From NCBI GenBank assembly GCA_002360555.1, contig DEQS01000012.1:3397-46045 (forward strand): DNA of 42,649 nt, in the 5' to 3' direction. Below, piece by piece: positions 33,075-40,723 of the stretch. Below the pieces are notes generated by a model, which made no database searches, was not told the origin of the DNA, and saw only the letters and a list, made by a program, of their open reading frames with translations. A program made the position numbers and the translations under genes. The first letter of the stretch is position 1, and each line of letters opens with the position of its first letter. This DNA comes from Chloracidobacterium sp. UBA3360. GTDB taxonomy: Bacteria; Acidobacteriota; Blastocatellia; Pyrinomonadales; Pyrinomonadaceae.

Positions 33075-33167
33075 AGGCGAAGCGTCGCGGGCGACGAAGT
33101 TAGATGATATGAAAAATGGGCGGAAAACTGAAATTGAGGTATGGATTCGTCAAATCGTGGCCCGGTC

Positions 33168-33203
33168 CGGACCAGGTGGACCATGATGGACCAGAGTGGA
33201 CCA
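33168..33203. repeat. four phased TGGACCA-type heptamers
   Basis: CGGACCA at 33168 and TGGACCA at 33177, 33187 and 33197 follow each other at 9, 10 and 10 bp, about one DNA turn. They lie in the 198-bp gap between the divergent murU-like and UMF1 genes, next to the palindrome GGTCCGGACC (33164-33173). A cooperative operator or a short tandem repeat are both possible. Confidence 0.65.
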
Positions 33204-33272
33204 ACTTGCGATTCGCTCGATTGTCGCTTATTGTCAAAATCATCTAATTCGCGAATTAAATTCAAATAAAAC

Positions 33273-34640
33273 ATGGCATCTGTAACTGATAAAAAGAACG
33301 ATCGCCGCGAGATCTTTGGCTGGCTGATGTACGACTGGGCCAACTCGGTGTTTTCGACCACTGTGCTCGGGGTTTTGATAGGCGATTATATTACGACGCT
33401 TGCGCAGACGGCGGTCGGTGAGAATGGCGTTGTTATCAGCATCGGCGGCTATGATCTGGTAACGGCGAAATCGGTGTTTGCGTACACGATCGGTCTGTCG
33501 GTGTTTTTGCAGATCTTCTTTTTGCCCGTGCTCGGGGCGATCGCCGATTACACCCATCTGAAAAAGACGTTCATGATGTTCTTTTGCTTTTTGGGTGCGT
33601 TTGCGTGCTGTCTGCTGTTTTTTATTCAGGGCAACCTGTACCTGCTGGGCTGTGCGTTCGTGATGATATCAAATCTCGGGTTTGGCGCGGCGGTCGTCTT
33701 TTACAACTCCTACCTGCCCGACATCACGACCGAGGATAAACGCGACAAGGTCTCGAGCTGGGGGTTTGCCGCGGGTTATCTAAGCGGAGCCCTGGTGCTG
33801 GTCGCGAATCTTTTGTTTCTAAAGAATGCTGACGCTTTTGGTATCACGGTCGAATTTGCGGTGCGTATTTGTCTGCTCGCGTCTGGGCTGTGGTGGGGCG
33901 GCTTTGCGATCATCACGTTTCTGCTGCTCAAACGACGCCAACCCGCACGTGAAGCTCCGGCCGGTAAGAACATGGTTATCGCGGGCTTTGGCGAACTGAG
34001 AGCCACGCTCAAAGAGCTGTTCAAATTAAAGCAGACGCTGCTGTTTCTCATCGCGTACCTGCTTTATAACGACGGTATCCAGACGGTCATCACGGCGTCG
34101 TCGATCTTTCTGTCGCAAGAGCTGTTTGTTGCTCGAGGGCTGCCGACCGAGCGCACCGTGCTGTTCATCGCGTTTCTGATCGCGCAGATCGTCGCCTTTT
34201 TCGGGGCGATCACGTTTGAGCGGATCGCACATTTCACCAGCACAAAAACTGCGATACTTATCGCTCTCGCGATATGGTCATGCATCGTGATCTATGCGTA
34301 CGGTTGGCTCGATACGGTCACGCAAGCCTACGTGATGAGCGGCCTGATCGGGTTTGTTTTGGGTGGATCGCAGGCCTTGTCGCGGTCATTGTTTTCACAG
34401 ATGATACCTGCGGGACGCGAGTCAGCTTTTTTTGGTATATACGAGATCTCGGAACGCGGTACTTCGTGGCTTGGGCCCGTCGTATTCGGGCTCGTCGCGC
34501 AACTAACTAATTCATACCGGCCGGCGATACTCGCCCTGATCGTATTTTTCATTTTGGGCAGTATCATCTTGCTATTTGTTGATTCGGCCAAAGCAATACA
34601 CGAGGCAGGGAATCTCACGCCCGAAGAAGCCGAGGCTTGA
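33273..34640 (+). CDS. UMF1/Atg22-type MFS transporter
   Basis: A 455-residue inner-membrane transporter with about 12 hydrophobic helices. The start FGWLMYDWANSVFSTTVLGV is the hallmark of the UMF1 (Atg22-like) MFS family, and LPVLGAIADYTHLKKTFMMF and SYLPDITTEDKRDKVSSWGFAAGYLSG are its second and third blocks. Later GSQALSRSLFSQMIPAGRESAFFGIYEI is also typical. Substrates are poorly known; amino-acid or drug export has been suggested for relatives. It diverges from the murU-like gene over a gap holding phased heptamers. Confidence 0.9.
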   Translation: MASVTDKKNDRREIFGWLMYDWANSVFSTTVLGVLIGDYITTLAQTAVGENGVVISIGGYDLVTAKSVFAYTIGLSVFLQIFFLPVLGAIADYTHLKKTFMMFFCFLGAFACCLLFFIQGNLYLLGCAFVMISNLGFGAAVVFYNSYLPDITTEDKRDKVSSWGFAAGYLSGALVLVANLLFLKNADAFGITVEFAVRICLLASGLWWGGFAIITFLLLKRRQPAREAPAGKNMVIAGFGELRATLKELFKLKQTLLFLIAYLLYNDGIQTVITASSIFLSQELFVARGLPTERTVLFIAFLIAQIVAFFGAITFERIAHFTSTKTAILIALAIWSCIVIYAYGWLDTVTQAYVMSGLIGFVLGGSQALSRSLFSQMIPAGRESAFFGIYEISERGTSWLGPVVFGLVAQLTNSYRPAILALIVFFILGSIILLFVDSAKAIHEAGNLTPEEAEA

Positions 34641-34648
34641 TCCGCTTT

Positions 34649-34676
34649 TTGTGAAAATCGGGCGTCAGGATATAAT
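34649..34676 (+). promoter_or_regulatory. sigma-70 promoter for the LOG-AIM24 genes
   Basis: TTGTGA (34649-34654) and a perfect TATAAT (34671-34676) are separated by 16 nt. The first coding base is at 34688, so the predicted leader is only about 5 nt. Confidence 0.55.
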
Positions 34677-34687
34677 TAGGTGCATAA

Positions 34688-35239
34688 GTGAGCGATAATT
34701 CCGAAAAAATAATCACCATCTTTGGCGGGGCGAAATGCAAGGACGATTCGCCTGAATATCAGTCTGCCAAAGAGATGGGACGGCGGCTCGCTGAGGCCGG
34801 ATTCACCATCTGCACCGGCGGCTATCTCGGCATCATGGAGGCCGCATCGCGCGGCGCACGCGAGGCAGGCGGGCGTGTGCTTGGCATCGTGATGAATCAG
34901 TTCAAACACGAACCCAACCGCTTTCTGACCGACAAGGTCGCGACCGATCATTTTTACGACCGCCTGCAAAATCTTATTACCCGGTCTGTCGGTTTCGTTG
35001 CATTTAAGGGCGGCATGGGCACGGTCACTGAGATCTCGCTAGTCTGGAACAAGCTGACGACCGGTGTCATCGGCAAACGCCCGCTCGTCCTGGTTGGCGA
35101 TTGCTGGAAACCCGTCGTCGACGCGTGGCAGCAGCATCTCGTCGTCAGCGACGCGGACACGAGCTTTTTGGATTTTGCCGACACGGCCGCGGATGCGTCG
35201 GAGATCATTATTACTAAATCGAGTGGAGTTGTCGTATGA
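34688..35239 (+). CDS. LOG-family (SLOG) nucleotide-binding protein
   Basis: A 183-residue Rossmann protein. The first block IITIFGGAKCKDDSPEY and GFTICTGGYLGIMEAASRGA, and the second block AFKGGMGTVTEISLVWNKL with the GGxGTxxE signature, place it with the LOG / 'lysine decarboxylase-like' family (TIGR00725-type). Family members include phosphoribohydrolases releasing cytokinin-like bases, but many are uncharacterised. The GTG start is very close to the predicted transcription start. Its stop overlaps the start of the AIM24 gene by four bases. Confidence 0.88.
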   Translation: MSDNSEKIITIFGGAKCKDDSPEYQSAKEMGRRLAEAGFTICTGGYLGIMEAASRGAREAGGRVLGIVMNQFKHEPNRFLTDKVATDHFYDRLQNLITRSVGFVAFKGGMGTVTEISLVWNKLTTGVIGKRPLVLVGDCWKPVVDAWQQHLVVSDADTSFLDFADTAADASEIIITKSSGVVV

Positions 35240-36153
35240 ATTGTCCGAAATGTACCGTCGATCTGATGGATGGAGCCAAATTTTGCGGCTCGTGCGGTTT
35301 TACGCTTGCCGATGCTGCCATTCCAAATCCGGTTCCGCCGGTAGCGGCTCAACCACCGGTTTCTTCGGCACCGCCTCCGGTCGCAGCACCGACTTCCGGA
35401 GGGGCGTTCCATTTTGACGCCGACGGCCGCGGGCAGGGTCGCGGATACACTTGGGAGATCAAACATCAGGGAGCATTTGCCCTCGCGATGGTCAATCTTC
35501 AACCCGAACAAACGATCGCCGCCGAAGCCGGTGCGATGGTTTCAATGTCCGCAAACGTTGAGCTTTACTCCGAAATGAAAGGCGGCGTATTTGGTGCTCT
35601 AAAACGTGCCGTCGGCGGCGAGTCGGCATTTGTCTCGACCTTTACCGCAAAAAGCGGTCCCGGCGAGGTGACTTTTGCTCCCGGAGCACCCGGCGACGTT
35701 GCCGGTATCGAGATGCAGAACCAGACCTTTATGGTCCAATCGAGCTCCTATCTGGCGGGCGACACTTCGCTCGTTGTCGATACAAAGTTTGGCGGTGCGA
35801 AATCGTTCTTTGGCGGCGAGGGGCTATTTCTCTTACAGATCTCAGGTGCTGGTTTGCTACTCGTGTCGTCATTCGGTGCGATCCACCGCCGCGTTCTGCG
35901 TCCTGGCGAACAATACGTCGTCGACACCGGCCATCTCGTCGCGTGGGAAGGGCACATGCAATACAACATTCGCAAAGCCGCGAAAGCCGGCTATCTCCGC
36001 AGTTTCTTAAGCGGCGAGGGAATGGTTGCCGAATTCACCGGCCCCGGCGAGATACTGATCCAAACACGAAATCTGGCGGCGTTTGCCGGTATGCTAAAGC
36101 CTTTCTTCCCGTCACAAGGCGGTAGCGGCGGCGGTTTTAGCTTTGGAAGTTAG
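35236..36153 (+). CDS. zinc ribbon plus AIM24-family protein
   Basis: A 305-residue protein. Residues 1-21 form a zinc ribbon (C3, C6, C17, C20). A Pro/Ala/Val linker (about 27-57) leads to an AIM24/TIGR00266 beta-roll domain (about 65-290) with QTIAAEAGAMVSMSANVEL, FGALKRAVGGESAFVSTFTA, SYLAGDTSLV and DTGHLVAWE. It ends in a Gly/Ser-rich tail. AIM24 proteins are trimeric beta-prism folds related to TRAP-like scaffolds; the bacterial role is unclear. Translation is coupled to the LOG gene (ATGA overlap), so the two probably work together. Confidence 0.88.
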   Translation: MNCPKCTVDLMDGAKFCGSCGFTLADAAIPNPVPPVAAQPPVSSAPPPVAAPTSGGAFHFDADGRGQGRGYTWEIKHQGAFALAMVNLQPEQTIAAEAGAMVSMSANVELYSEMKGGVFGALKRAVGGESAFVSTFTAKSGPGEVTFAPGAPGDVAGIEMQNQTFMVQSSSYLAGDTSLVVDTKFGGAKSFFGGEGLFLLQISGAGLLLVSSFGAIHRRVLRPGEQYVVDTGHLVAWEGHMQYNIRKAAKAGYLRSFLSGEGMVAEFTGPGEILIQTRNLAAFAGMLKPFFPSQGGSGGGFSFGS

Positions 36154-36170
36154 CAGGTACTAAAAGCGTT

Positions 36171-37961
36171 TTGCAAGAAAAAGCATTATCCAGAGATCCG
36201 GCCGACGGCGGGTCAGAAATCAGGATCCCGGCAACCGCTGTCTCCCGCGGAATCGGCATCGGTCGAGCGGTATTCCTAAATGGCGACAGCCCCTTACCGA
36301 TAAAACACGACATTATACAGGACGGGATCGACGGCGAGATCGAACGGCTTCAACAAGCTGTTCAACACTCGCTTGACGAGATCATTGAGCTTTCATCGGC
36401 TCCGACTCCTGATTCGGCGGCGGATATATTTGGCGTACACAGCCTGATCCTCGAAAGCTCGTCGCTCATTCCGGACATCGAAACTGAAATACGCGTTAAT
36501 TTGGTTAACGCCGAATGGGCGATCCGCACCGTATCTCAGAAATATTCCACCCGCCAACGTGCCGCCGCAGACCATCATATCAGTGATAAATACCTTGACG
36601 TCGTGGACGTCGCAAATAGGCTGTTAAATGCCTTGGCCGGCTCCGACAGTTCTCATTCCGGAGGTTCTGATTCCGTGCTTATCGTAACGGAACTGATGCC
36701 TTCGCGGCTGATGGAACTCGCAAAAACTGCCCCAAAGGCGATCATTTCCGAGCACGGCGGATGGACATCGCATTCGTCGATCCTTGCCCGCGAGTTAAAA
36801 CTGCCGGTCGTCACTGGTGTTAGGAATATTGAACGACATATTTCTGTGGGCGACGCCGTGATCGTTGACGGCATTAACGGGGAGGTCATAATACGCCCAA
36901 CCGAAACCTCAATATCTCAGTTTTTGGAAGCAAACCTTATCGTTTATGTTTCAGACGAGGTTTCACCAACCTTGAACGGCAAGACCACAACAAAAGACGG
37001 CGTCGAAATCGTTATCCGCGTTAACACTGACGCCCCCGAGATCTTTCAGCAGGCAAAAGAGCAAGGAGCGTCGGGCATTGGCCTTTACCGATCCGAGGCG
37101 ATTTTTGACCGGATGGGCAGTTTTCCTAGTGAAGACGAGCAATATGCCGCATATACACAAATAGCGGCGGCTACAGGCGAGGCCGGTGTGCGAATACGCA
37201 CATTTGACGTTGGTGTAGGCCAACTCAGCGGCGATGCCAAAATGGTGGAAAAAAACCCGTCGTTAGGGCTCCGTTCGATTCGTCTAAGCCTCACTGACCA
37301 AAGTTATTTTCGAGCGCAGATACGAGCCATTCTGCGCGCATCTTGCGGAAACAAGATCGACATCGTTCTGCCGATGATTTCGGGGGTTAACGAGATATTT
37401 CGACTTCGGTCGATTATAGACGAGGAAAAGTACGAACTAACGGCCGCGGGCGTACCCATTGGCGAACCACTGCTCGGTGCGATGATCGAGGTCCCGTCTG
37501 CGGTGATGACGGCGAATGAAATTGCTCAAAATGTCGACTTTCTTTGCCTGGGCACCAATGATTTAGTCCAATACTTGCTTGCAGTTGACCGTGATAACGA
37601 GGCAGTTGCCGATTGGTATCAAACACTCCATCCGGCGGTGATTCGTTCGATCCGCGAGGTCGTGGAAGCCGCAAACCAAGCAAATATCCCTCTGAATATA
37701 TGCGGCGAGGTCGCCGGATCGCCATTTTATACGCCTCTTTTGATTGGGCTTGGTGCCCGAGAGCTGAGTATGAACGTAAATTCTATCCCAAGTATTCGCA
37801 ATTTGATCTCAGGCATTACGTGTAGTGAGGCCGCTCAACTTATTGATTCTATTAGCTCTTACGCGACGGCTGCCGAGATCGAAGATAAGCTACGCTCACA
37901 TTATCTCGAAAACTGGAGCGAGCTGTTTCCTTCTAGGCTTCTGTCCGCAAAAAATCTCTAA
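36171..37961 (+). CDS. ptsI: PTS enzyme I-like PEP-protein phosphotransferase
   Basis: A 596-residue enzyme I homologue. The swivelling domain carries the phospho-His: H201 in EHGGWTSHSSILARELKLPVVTG. The PEP-binding barrel keeps the key residues: R307 (GIGLYRSEAIF), R343 (IRTFD), Glu in MIEVPSAVM, Asn/Asp in LGTNDLVQY, Arg in AVDRDN and Cys in NICGEVAG. The usual GGDK loop after RTxD is changed to GVGQ. No HPr or EII gene is in the window, so it may feed a regulatory chain. It starts at TTG 36171, 17 nt after AIM24; no better start is in frame. Confidence 0.85.
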   Translation: MQEKALSRDPADGGSEIRIPATAVSRGIGIGRAVFLNGDSPLPIKHDIIQDGIDGEIERLQQAVQHSLDEIIELSSAPTPDSAADIFGVHSLILESSSLIPDIETEIRVNLVNAEWAIRTVSQKYSTRQRAAADHHISDKYLDVVDVANRLLNALAGSDSSHSGGSDSVLIVTELMPSRLMELAKTAPKAIISEHGGWTSHSSILARELKLPVVTGVRNIERHISVGDAVIVDGINGEVIIRPTETSISQFLEANLIVYVSDEVSPTLNGKTTTKDGVEIVIRVNTDAPEIFQQAKEQGASGIGLYRSEAIFDRMGSFPSEDEQYAAYTQIAAATGEAGVRIRTFDVGVGQLSGDAKMVEKNPSLGLRSIRLSLTDQSYFRAQIRAILRASCGNKIDIVLPMISGVNEIFRLRSIIDEEKYELTAAGVPIGEPLLGAMIEVPSAVMTANEIAQNVDFLCLGTNDLVQYLLAVDRDNEAVADWYQTLHPAVIRSIREVVEAANQANIPLNICGEVAGSPFYTPLLIGLGARELSMNVNSIPSIRNLISGITCSEAAQLIDSISSYATAAEIEDKLRSHYLENWSELFPSRLLSAKNL

Positions 37962-37987
37962 TAATCTTCGAAAAATATAGAATCTTC

Positions 37988-38036
37988 ACGGTTTTGTCTG
38001 TTTATTAAACCGTAACATTCGTGCGCGAATGTTGCG
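37988..38036 (+). other. two consecutive stem-loops between ptsI-like and polysaccharide export genes
   Basis: ACGGTTT (37988-37994) pairs with AAACCGT (38007-38013), and an 11-bp stem 38011-38021 with 38026-38036 follows around a TGCG loop. The two stems share bases 38011-38013, so they could be mutually exclusive. No T-run follows, so intrinsic termination is doubtful; mRNA processing or attenuation is possible. Confidence 0.5.
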
Positions 38037-38078
38037 TCCAATTGGCCACTCAGGCTTCGAAAGGAAGATAACCCTGCC

Positions 38079-39116
38079 ATGATCCAACTTTTTCGAAAAA
38101 AAAATACGTTTATATCTCTATTCATTGTTGTGTTGGTCGCAGCTACTAATATTGCGGCCCAAAAATTAGATAAGAAAGGGAATAACAATCCATATTCGCC
38201 AAGCCCGACCGCTACGATGAATGAGAATGTGGCCATTTCCGATCCTAAAATCATCAAATCTTCTGACGATATTCCAGCAAAAGTCAGCCGCGATGTGGAG
38301 GTAGTTCGCACGACCACTCAGCCAGTCGTGCCGCCGACATCAACGCCCGCTAAGAATGTTGATCGCACCCCCGGAATGCCGGTCGAGACCTATAATGTCG
38401 GTATTGGCGATGTGCTGTTTGTAAATCTGAAAAATGCCCCAAATGCCTCTGGCTATTACACGGTTCGCGATGACGGGACCATTGACTTTCCTCTTGCTGG
38501 CGATAATGTTGTTGTAAAAGGCAAAACAGCAAGCGAGATCACCACATTTATACAATCCGCCGTTACGCTTTACTCAAACCCTCAGGTTGAGGTCAAGGTA
38601 CGTGAATTTAGCAGCCACAAGATAAACGTGACGGGCATGGCCGAGCGTAAAGGCGAACGCACAATTCAACGTGAGGCGGTGCCGCTTTTTGTCGTCATAG
38701 CAGATGTAAATGTCGATCCGACGGCTACAAAAGTGCTGATACGACGCAATCAGCTTTCGAATGTCGAGTCTTATAACCTGAGCGACGCGAAAACCGACAA
38801 TATTATCATCTATCCGGGCAACTCGGTCGAGTTTGCTGCCGACGAACGGGGTAAGGTGCTTTCGACAACCGGTTTTTATTACATCGCGGGTGAAATAAAT
38901 ACGGCGGGCCAAAAAGAATATGCGACCGGAATGACTCTGTTTCAGGCCATAACTGCAGCCGGCGGAGCAAAGGGCAATCCAAAAAAAGCGACCATCCGCC
39001 GTAAAATTGAAAAGGGTTCGCTAAATGTCGTCGATTATGATCTGCGGGCGATCAAAGCGGGTAAGGCGACCGATCCGGTTTTATCCCCCGGCGATATGAT
39101 CGAGATCGCAAATTAA
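38079..39116 (+). CDS. polysaccharide export protein (Wza-like, SLBB)
   Basis: A 345-residue periplasmic protein with a signal peptide ending near residue 28 (NIAAQ) and no lipobox. After a disordered Ser/Thr/Pro stretch comes the poly-export domain (about residues 104-190: YNVGIGDVLFVNL, YTVRDDGTIDFPLAG, NPQVEVKVREF) and then one or two SLBB domains (GFYYIAGEINTAGQKEYATGMTLFQAITAAGGAKG, ending DPVLSPGDMIEI). Such proteins form the outer channel for exopolysaccharide. No other capsule gene is nearby. The ATG is preceded by AAGGAAG, 12 nt upstream. Confidence 0.88.
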   Translation: MIQLFRKKNTFISLFIVVLVAATNIAAQKLDKKGNNNPYSPSPTATMNENVAISDPKIIKSSDDIPAKVSRDVEVVRTTTQPVVPPTSTPAKNVDRTPGMPVETYNVGIGDVLFVNLKNAPNASGYYTVRDDGTIDFPLAGDNVVVKGKTASEITTFIQSAVTLYSNPQVEVKVREFSSHKINVTGMAERKGERTIQREAVPLFVVIADVNVDPTATKVLIRRNQLSNVESYNLSDAKTDNIIIYPGNSVEFAADERGKVLSTTGFYYIAGEINTAGQKEYATGMTLFQAITAAGGAKGNPKKATIRRKIEKGSLNVVDYDLRAIKAGKATDPVLSPGDMIEIAN

Positions 39117-39135
39117 GGGCGTTGTAACATTACTT

Positions 39136-39163
39136 TTGATTGTTCAACACTTTTTGCTATAAT
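39136..39163 (+). promoter_or_regulatory. promoter of rnpB
   Basis: TTGATT (39136-39141) and a perfect TATAAT (39158-39163) are separated by 16 nt, with transcription expected to start near 39170. A weak terminator-like hairpin (39121-39129 with 39141-39148, followed by ACTTTTT) for the upstream gene overlaps the -35 region. Confidence 0.62.
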
Positions 39164-39178
39164 TTTCAAACCTTGCCT

Positions 39179-39571
39179 GTGAAGCGCGTCGGGTGATCGC
39201 TTTTGCCTTGGCGAAAGAGGAAAGTCCGAACACCATAGGGCAGCGAGCCGGATAACGACCGGGCACCTTTGTAAAAGGGTGATGACAAGTGCAACAGAGA
39301 ATATACCGGCCCCCGGTTTAATATCGTGGGTAATGGGTGAAACGGTGAGGTAAGAGCTCACCGGCGTGTCTGGTAACAGATGCGGCCAGGTAAACTCCTC
39401 GCGGTGCAAGGCCAAATAGGGAAACGAGACCGAGCTGCCCGCTCGGGTGTTGGAGCGATCCAACGGCGTTTCCGGGTAGGCCGCTTGAGCCATGTGGTAA
39501 CGCATGGCCTAGATGAATGATCGCCTCCCGTTTCGGCGGAAGACAAGATTCGGCTTATAGACGCGCTTCAC
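39179..39571 (+). ncRNA. rnpB: RNase P RNA (bacterial type A-like)
   Basis: The catalytic RNA that matures tRNA 5' ends. Helix P1 is a perfect 12-bp pairing of GTGAAGCGCGTC (39179-39190) with GACGCGCTTCAC (39560-39571). The universal core element GAGGAAAGTCC lies just downstream of the 5' side, with a GGGCA and an ACGACCGGGC-like strand after it. The 3' core element GACAAGATTCGGCTTATAG lies just before the P1 closing strand. Total length of about 393 nt fits type A. It is followed by the ribbon-helix-helix gene without an obvious terminator. Confidence 0.95.
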
Positions 39572-39622
39572 TACGCTTGGTATCAAGTGTTTTTCGACTA
39601 AAAACAGGAGAAATATCATTAT

Positions 39623-39892
39623 ATGGCAAACCGCAAAGGTGTATTTATTGGTGCGTATGTTCCTAACGAATTAAAAGAATCGCTTCGCCGTCGGGCGGCA
39701 GGCGAGCATCGCACCCTTTCACAAGAGATCACCCGCATTCTCGTCGAGGCGGTCCACGGCAAGGGTTTGCCGCCGGGCAGTGTCGATCGTCGCGGCAATG
39801 CGATCGTACCCCGTCGTCGCGCGACCGATCCGCCGATCCGCCGCCGTGCCGAGGATCTGCCTTATATTGCTCCTGACGGCAAAAAGAAATAA
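39623..39892 (+). CDS. ribbon-helix-helix DNA-binding protein
   Basis: An 89-residue basic protein. Residues 5-45 (GVFIGAYVPNELKESLRRRA, then HRTLSQEITRILVEAV) form an Arc/FitA-like ribbon-helix-helix domain. The Arg/Pro-rich C-terminal tail (RRRATDPPIRRRAEDLP) is probably disordered. A good AGGAG precedes the ATG by about 11 nt. Such proteins are often antitoxins or autorepressors, but no toxin gene adjoins it; downstream is a terminator and then a TPR gene. A solitary regulator or nucleoid-type protein is therefore more likely. Confidence 0.82.
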   Translation: MANRKGVFIGAYVPNELKESLRRRAAGEHRTLSQEITRILVEAVHGKGLPPGSVDRRGNAIVPRRRATDPPIRRRAEDLPYIAPDGKKK

Positions 39893-39915
39893 AAAGGATC
39901 TGATGAAGACATCGG

Positions 39916-39949
39916 GCGTTGCGTGATCTCTATCGCGCAACGCTTTTTT
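39916..39949 (+). terminator. rho-independent terminator after the ribbon-helix-helix gene
   Basis: A 10-bp GC-rich stem (39916-39925 with 39934-39943, one G-U pair) around an 8-nt loop is followed by TTTTTT. It ends the rnpB/RHH region and rules out the longer upstream start for the TPR gene. Confidence 0.9.
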
Positions 39950-39982
39950 ATTCCCGCGGCGAGTTTTGCTAACATCGATCTA

Positions 39983-40723
39983 ATGAATAAGAACAGCATT
40001 ATGTTTATAGTTCTGGGCGTGGTCGCGGGGTTTGTTGCGGGGTTTGTTTTTGCAAACAAACTCAACGGCTCCGAAATGAATGCACTCAAATCTCAATCCG
40101 GTCAGCAAATGACTGCCAATTCTAATTCCGCGAATGCCCCGGCGAATGACACGTTGACTGAAGAGGAATTACGGACAAAGATCGCCGAAGCAGATCGCAA
40201 CGCAGACAATTTTGCATTTCAAAAGAGTCTTGGCATTTCGCTTTATCGTTACGCGGCGATGAAACAGAGTATTTCACTGCTCAACGAATCGATCCGCATC
40301 CTTACTCGAGCCACCACACTCGACGCAAAAGATTTTGACGTCTTTGTTGCTCTCGGAAATGCGCACTTTGACCTCGGGTTCTTTAAGAAAGATCTCGCGA
40401 GCTTTACGACTGCTCGAACCGTTTATGCAAAAGCTCTTGCGATCAAGCCAGGTGATGCGGACGTTAGCACGGATGTCGGCATTTCGTATTATGTGCAGGA
40501 ACCGCCTGATTACGACAAAGCCCTCGCCGAGCTGCAGAAAGTAATTGCCGCTAATCCTAAGCATGACCGTGCGATGCAATTCGTGGTTCAGGCATACGCC
40601 AAGCAGGGAAAAGTCGATGATGCCGAAAAGATGCTGGCAAAGATCATCGAGATCAACCCGACAAACCCTGCGATCACCGAACTTCGCTCAGAAATAGCTG
40701 CCGGTAAAAGCGGTGCCAAATAG
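39983..40723 (+). CDS. membrane-anchored TPR protein
   Basis: A 246-residue protein with one N-terminal transmembrane helix (residues about 6-24) and an Asn/Ser/Ala linker. Tetratricopeptide-like helices follow from about residue 55 to the end, including VFVALGNAHFDLGFFKKDLASFTTA, YVQEPPDYDKALAELQKVIAANP and VVQAYAKQGKVDDAEKMLAKIIEINP. I chose the ATG at 39983, 33 nt past the terminator and 7 nt past a TAACAT box. It may scaffold envelope complexes. The next gene starts immediately after its stop codon. Confidence 0.82.
   Translation: MNKNSIMFIVLGVVAGFVAGFVFANKLNGSEMNALKSQSGQQMTANSNSANAPANDTLTEEELRTKIAEADRNADNFAFQKSLGISLYRYAAMKQSISLLNESIRILTRATTLDAKDFDVFVALGNAHFDLGFFKKDLASFTTARTVYAKALAIKPGDADVSTDVGISYYVQEPPDYDKALAELQKVIAANPKHDRAMQFVVQAYAKQGKVDDAEKMLAKIIEINPTNPAITELRSEIAAGKSGAK

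Noticed and set aside
39179..39571. tmRNA as an alternative to RNase P RNA
   Set aside because: No tag-peptide frame or tRNA-like ends; the GAGGAAAGTCC core and the P1 pairing are diagnostic for RNase P RNA.
39623..39892. Toxin-antitoxin system at the ribbon-helix-helix gene
   Set aside because: No toxin ORF adjoins it; upstream is RNase P RNA and downstream a terminator and TPR gene.
39923..39982. Longer N-terminus of the TPR protein starting at 39923
   Set aside because: The extra codons lie over a strong rho-independent terminator and would place 20 unrelated residues before the membrane helix.
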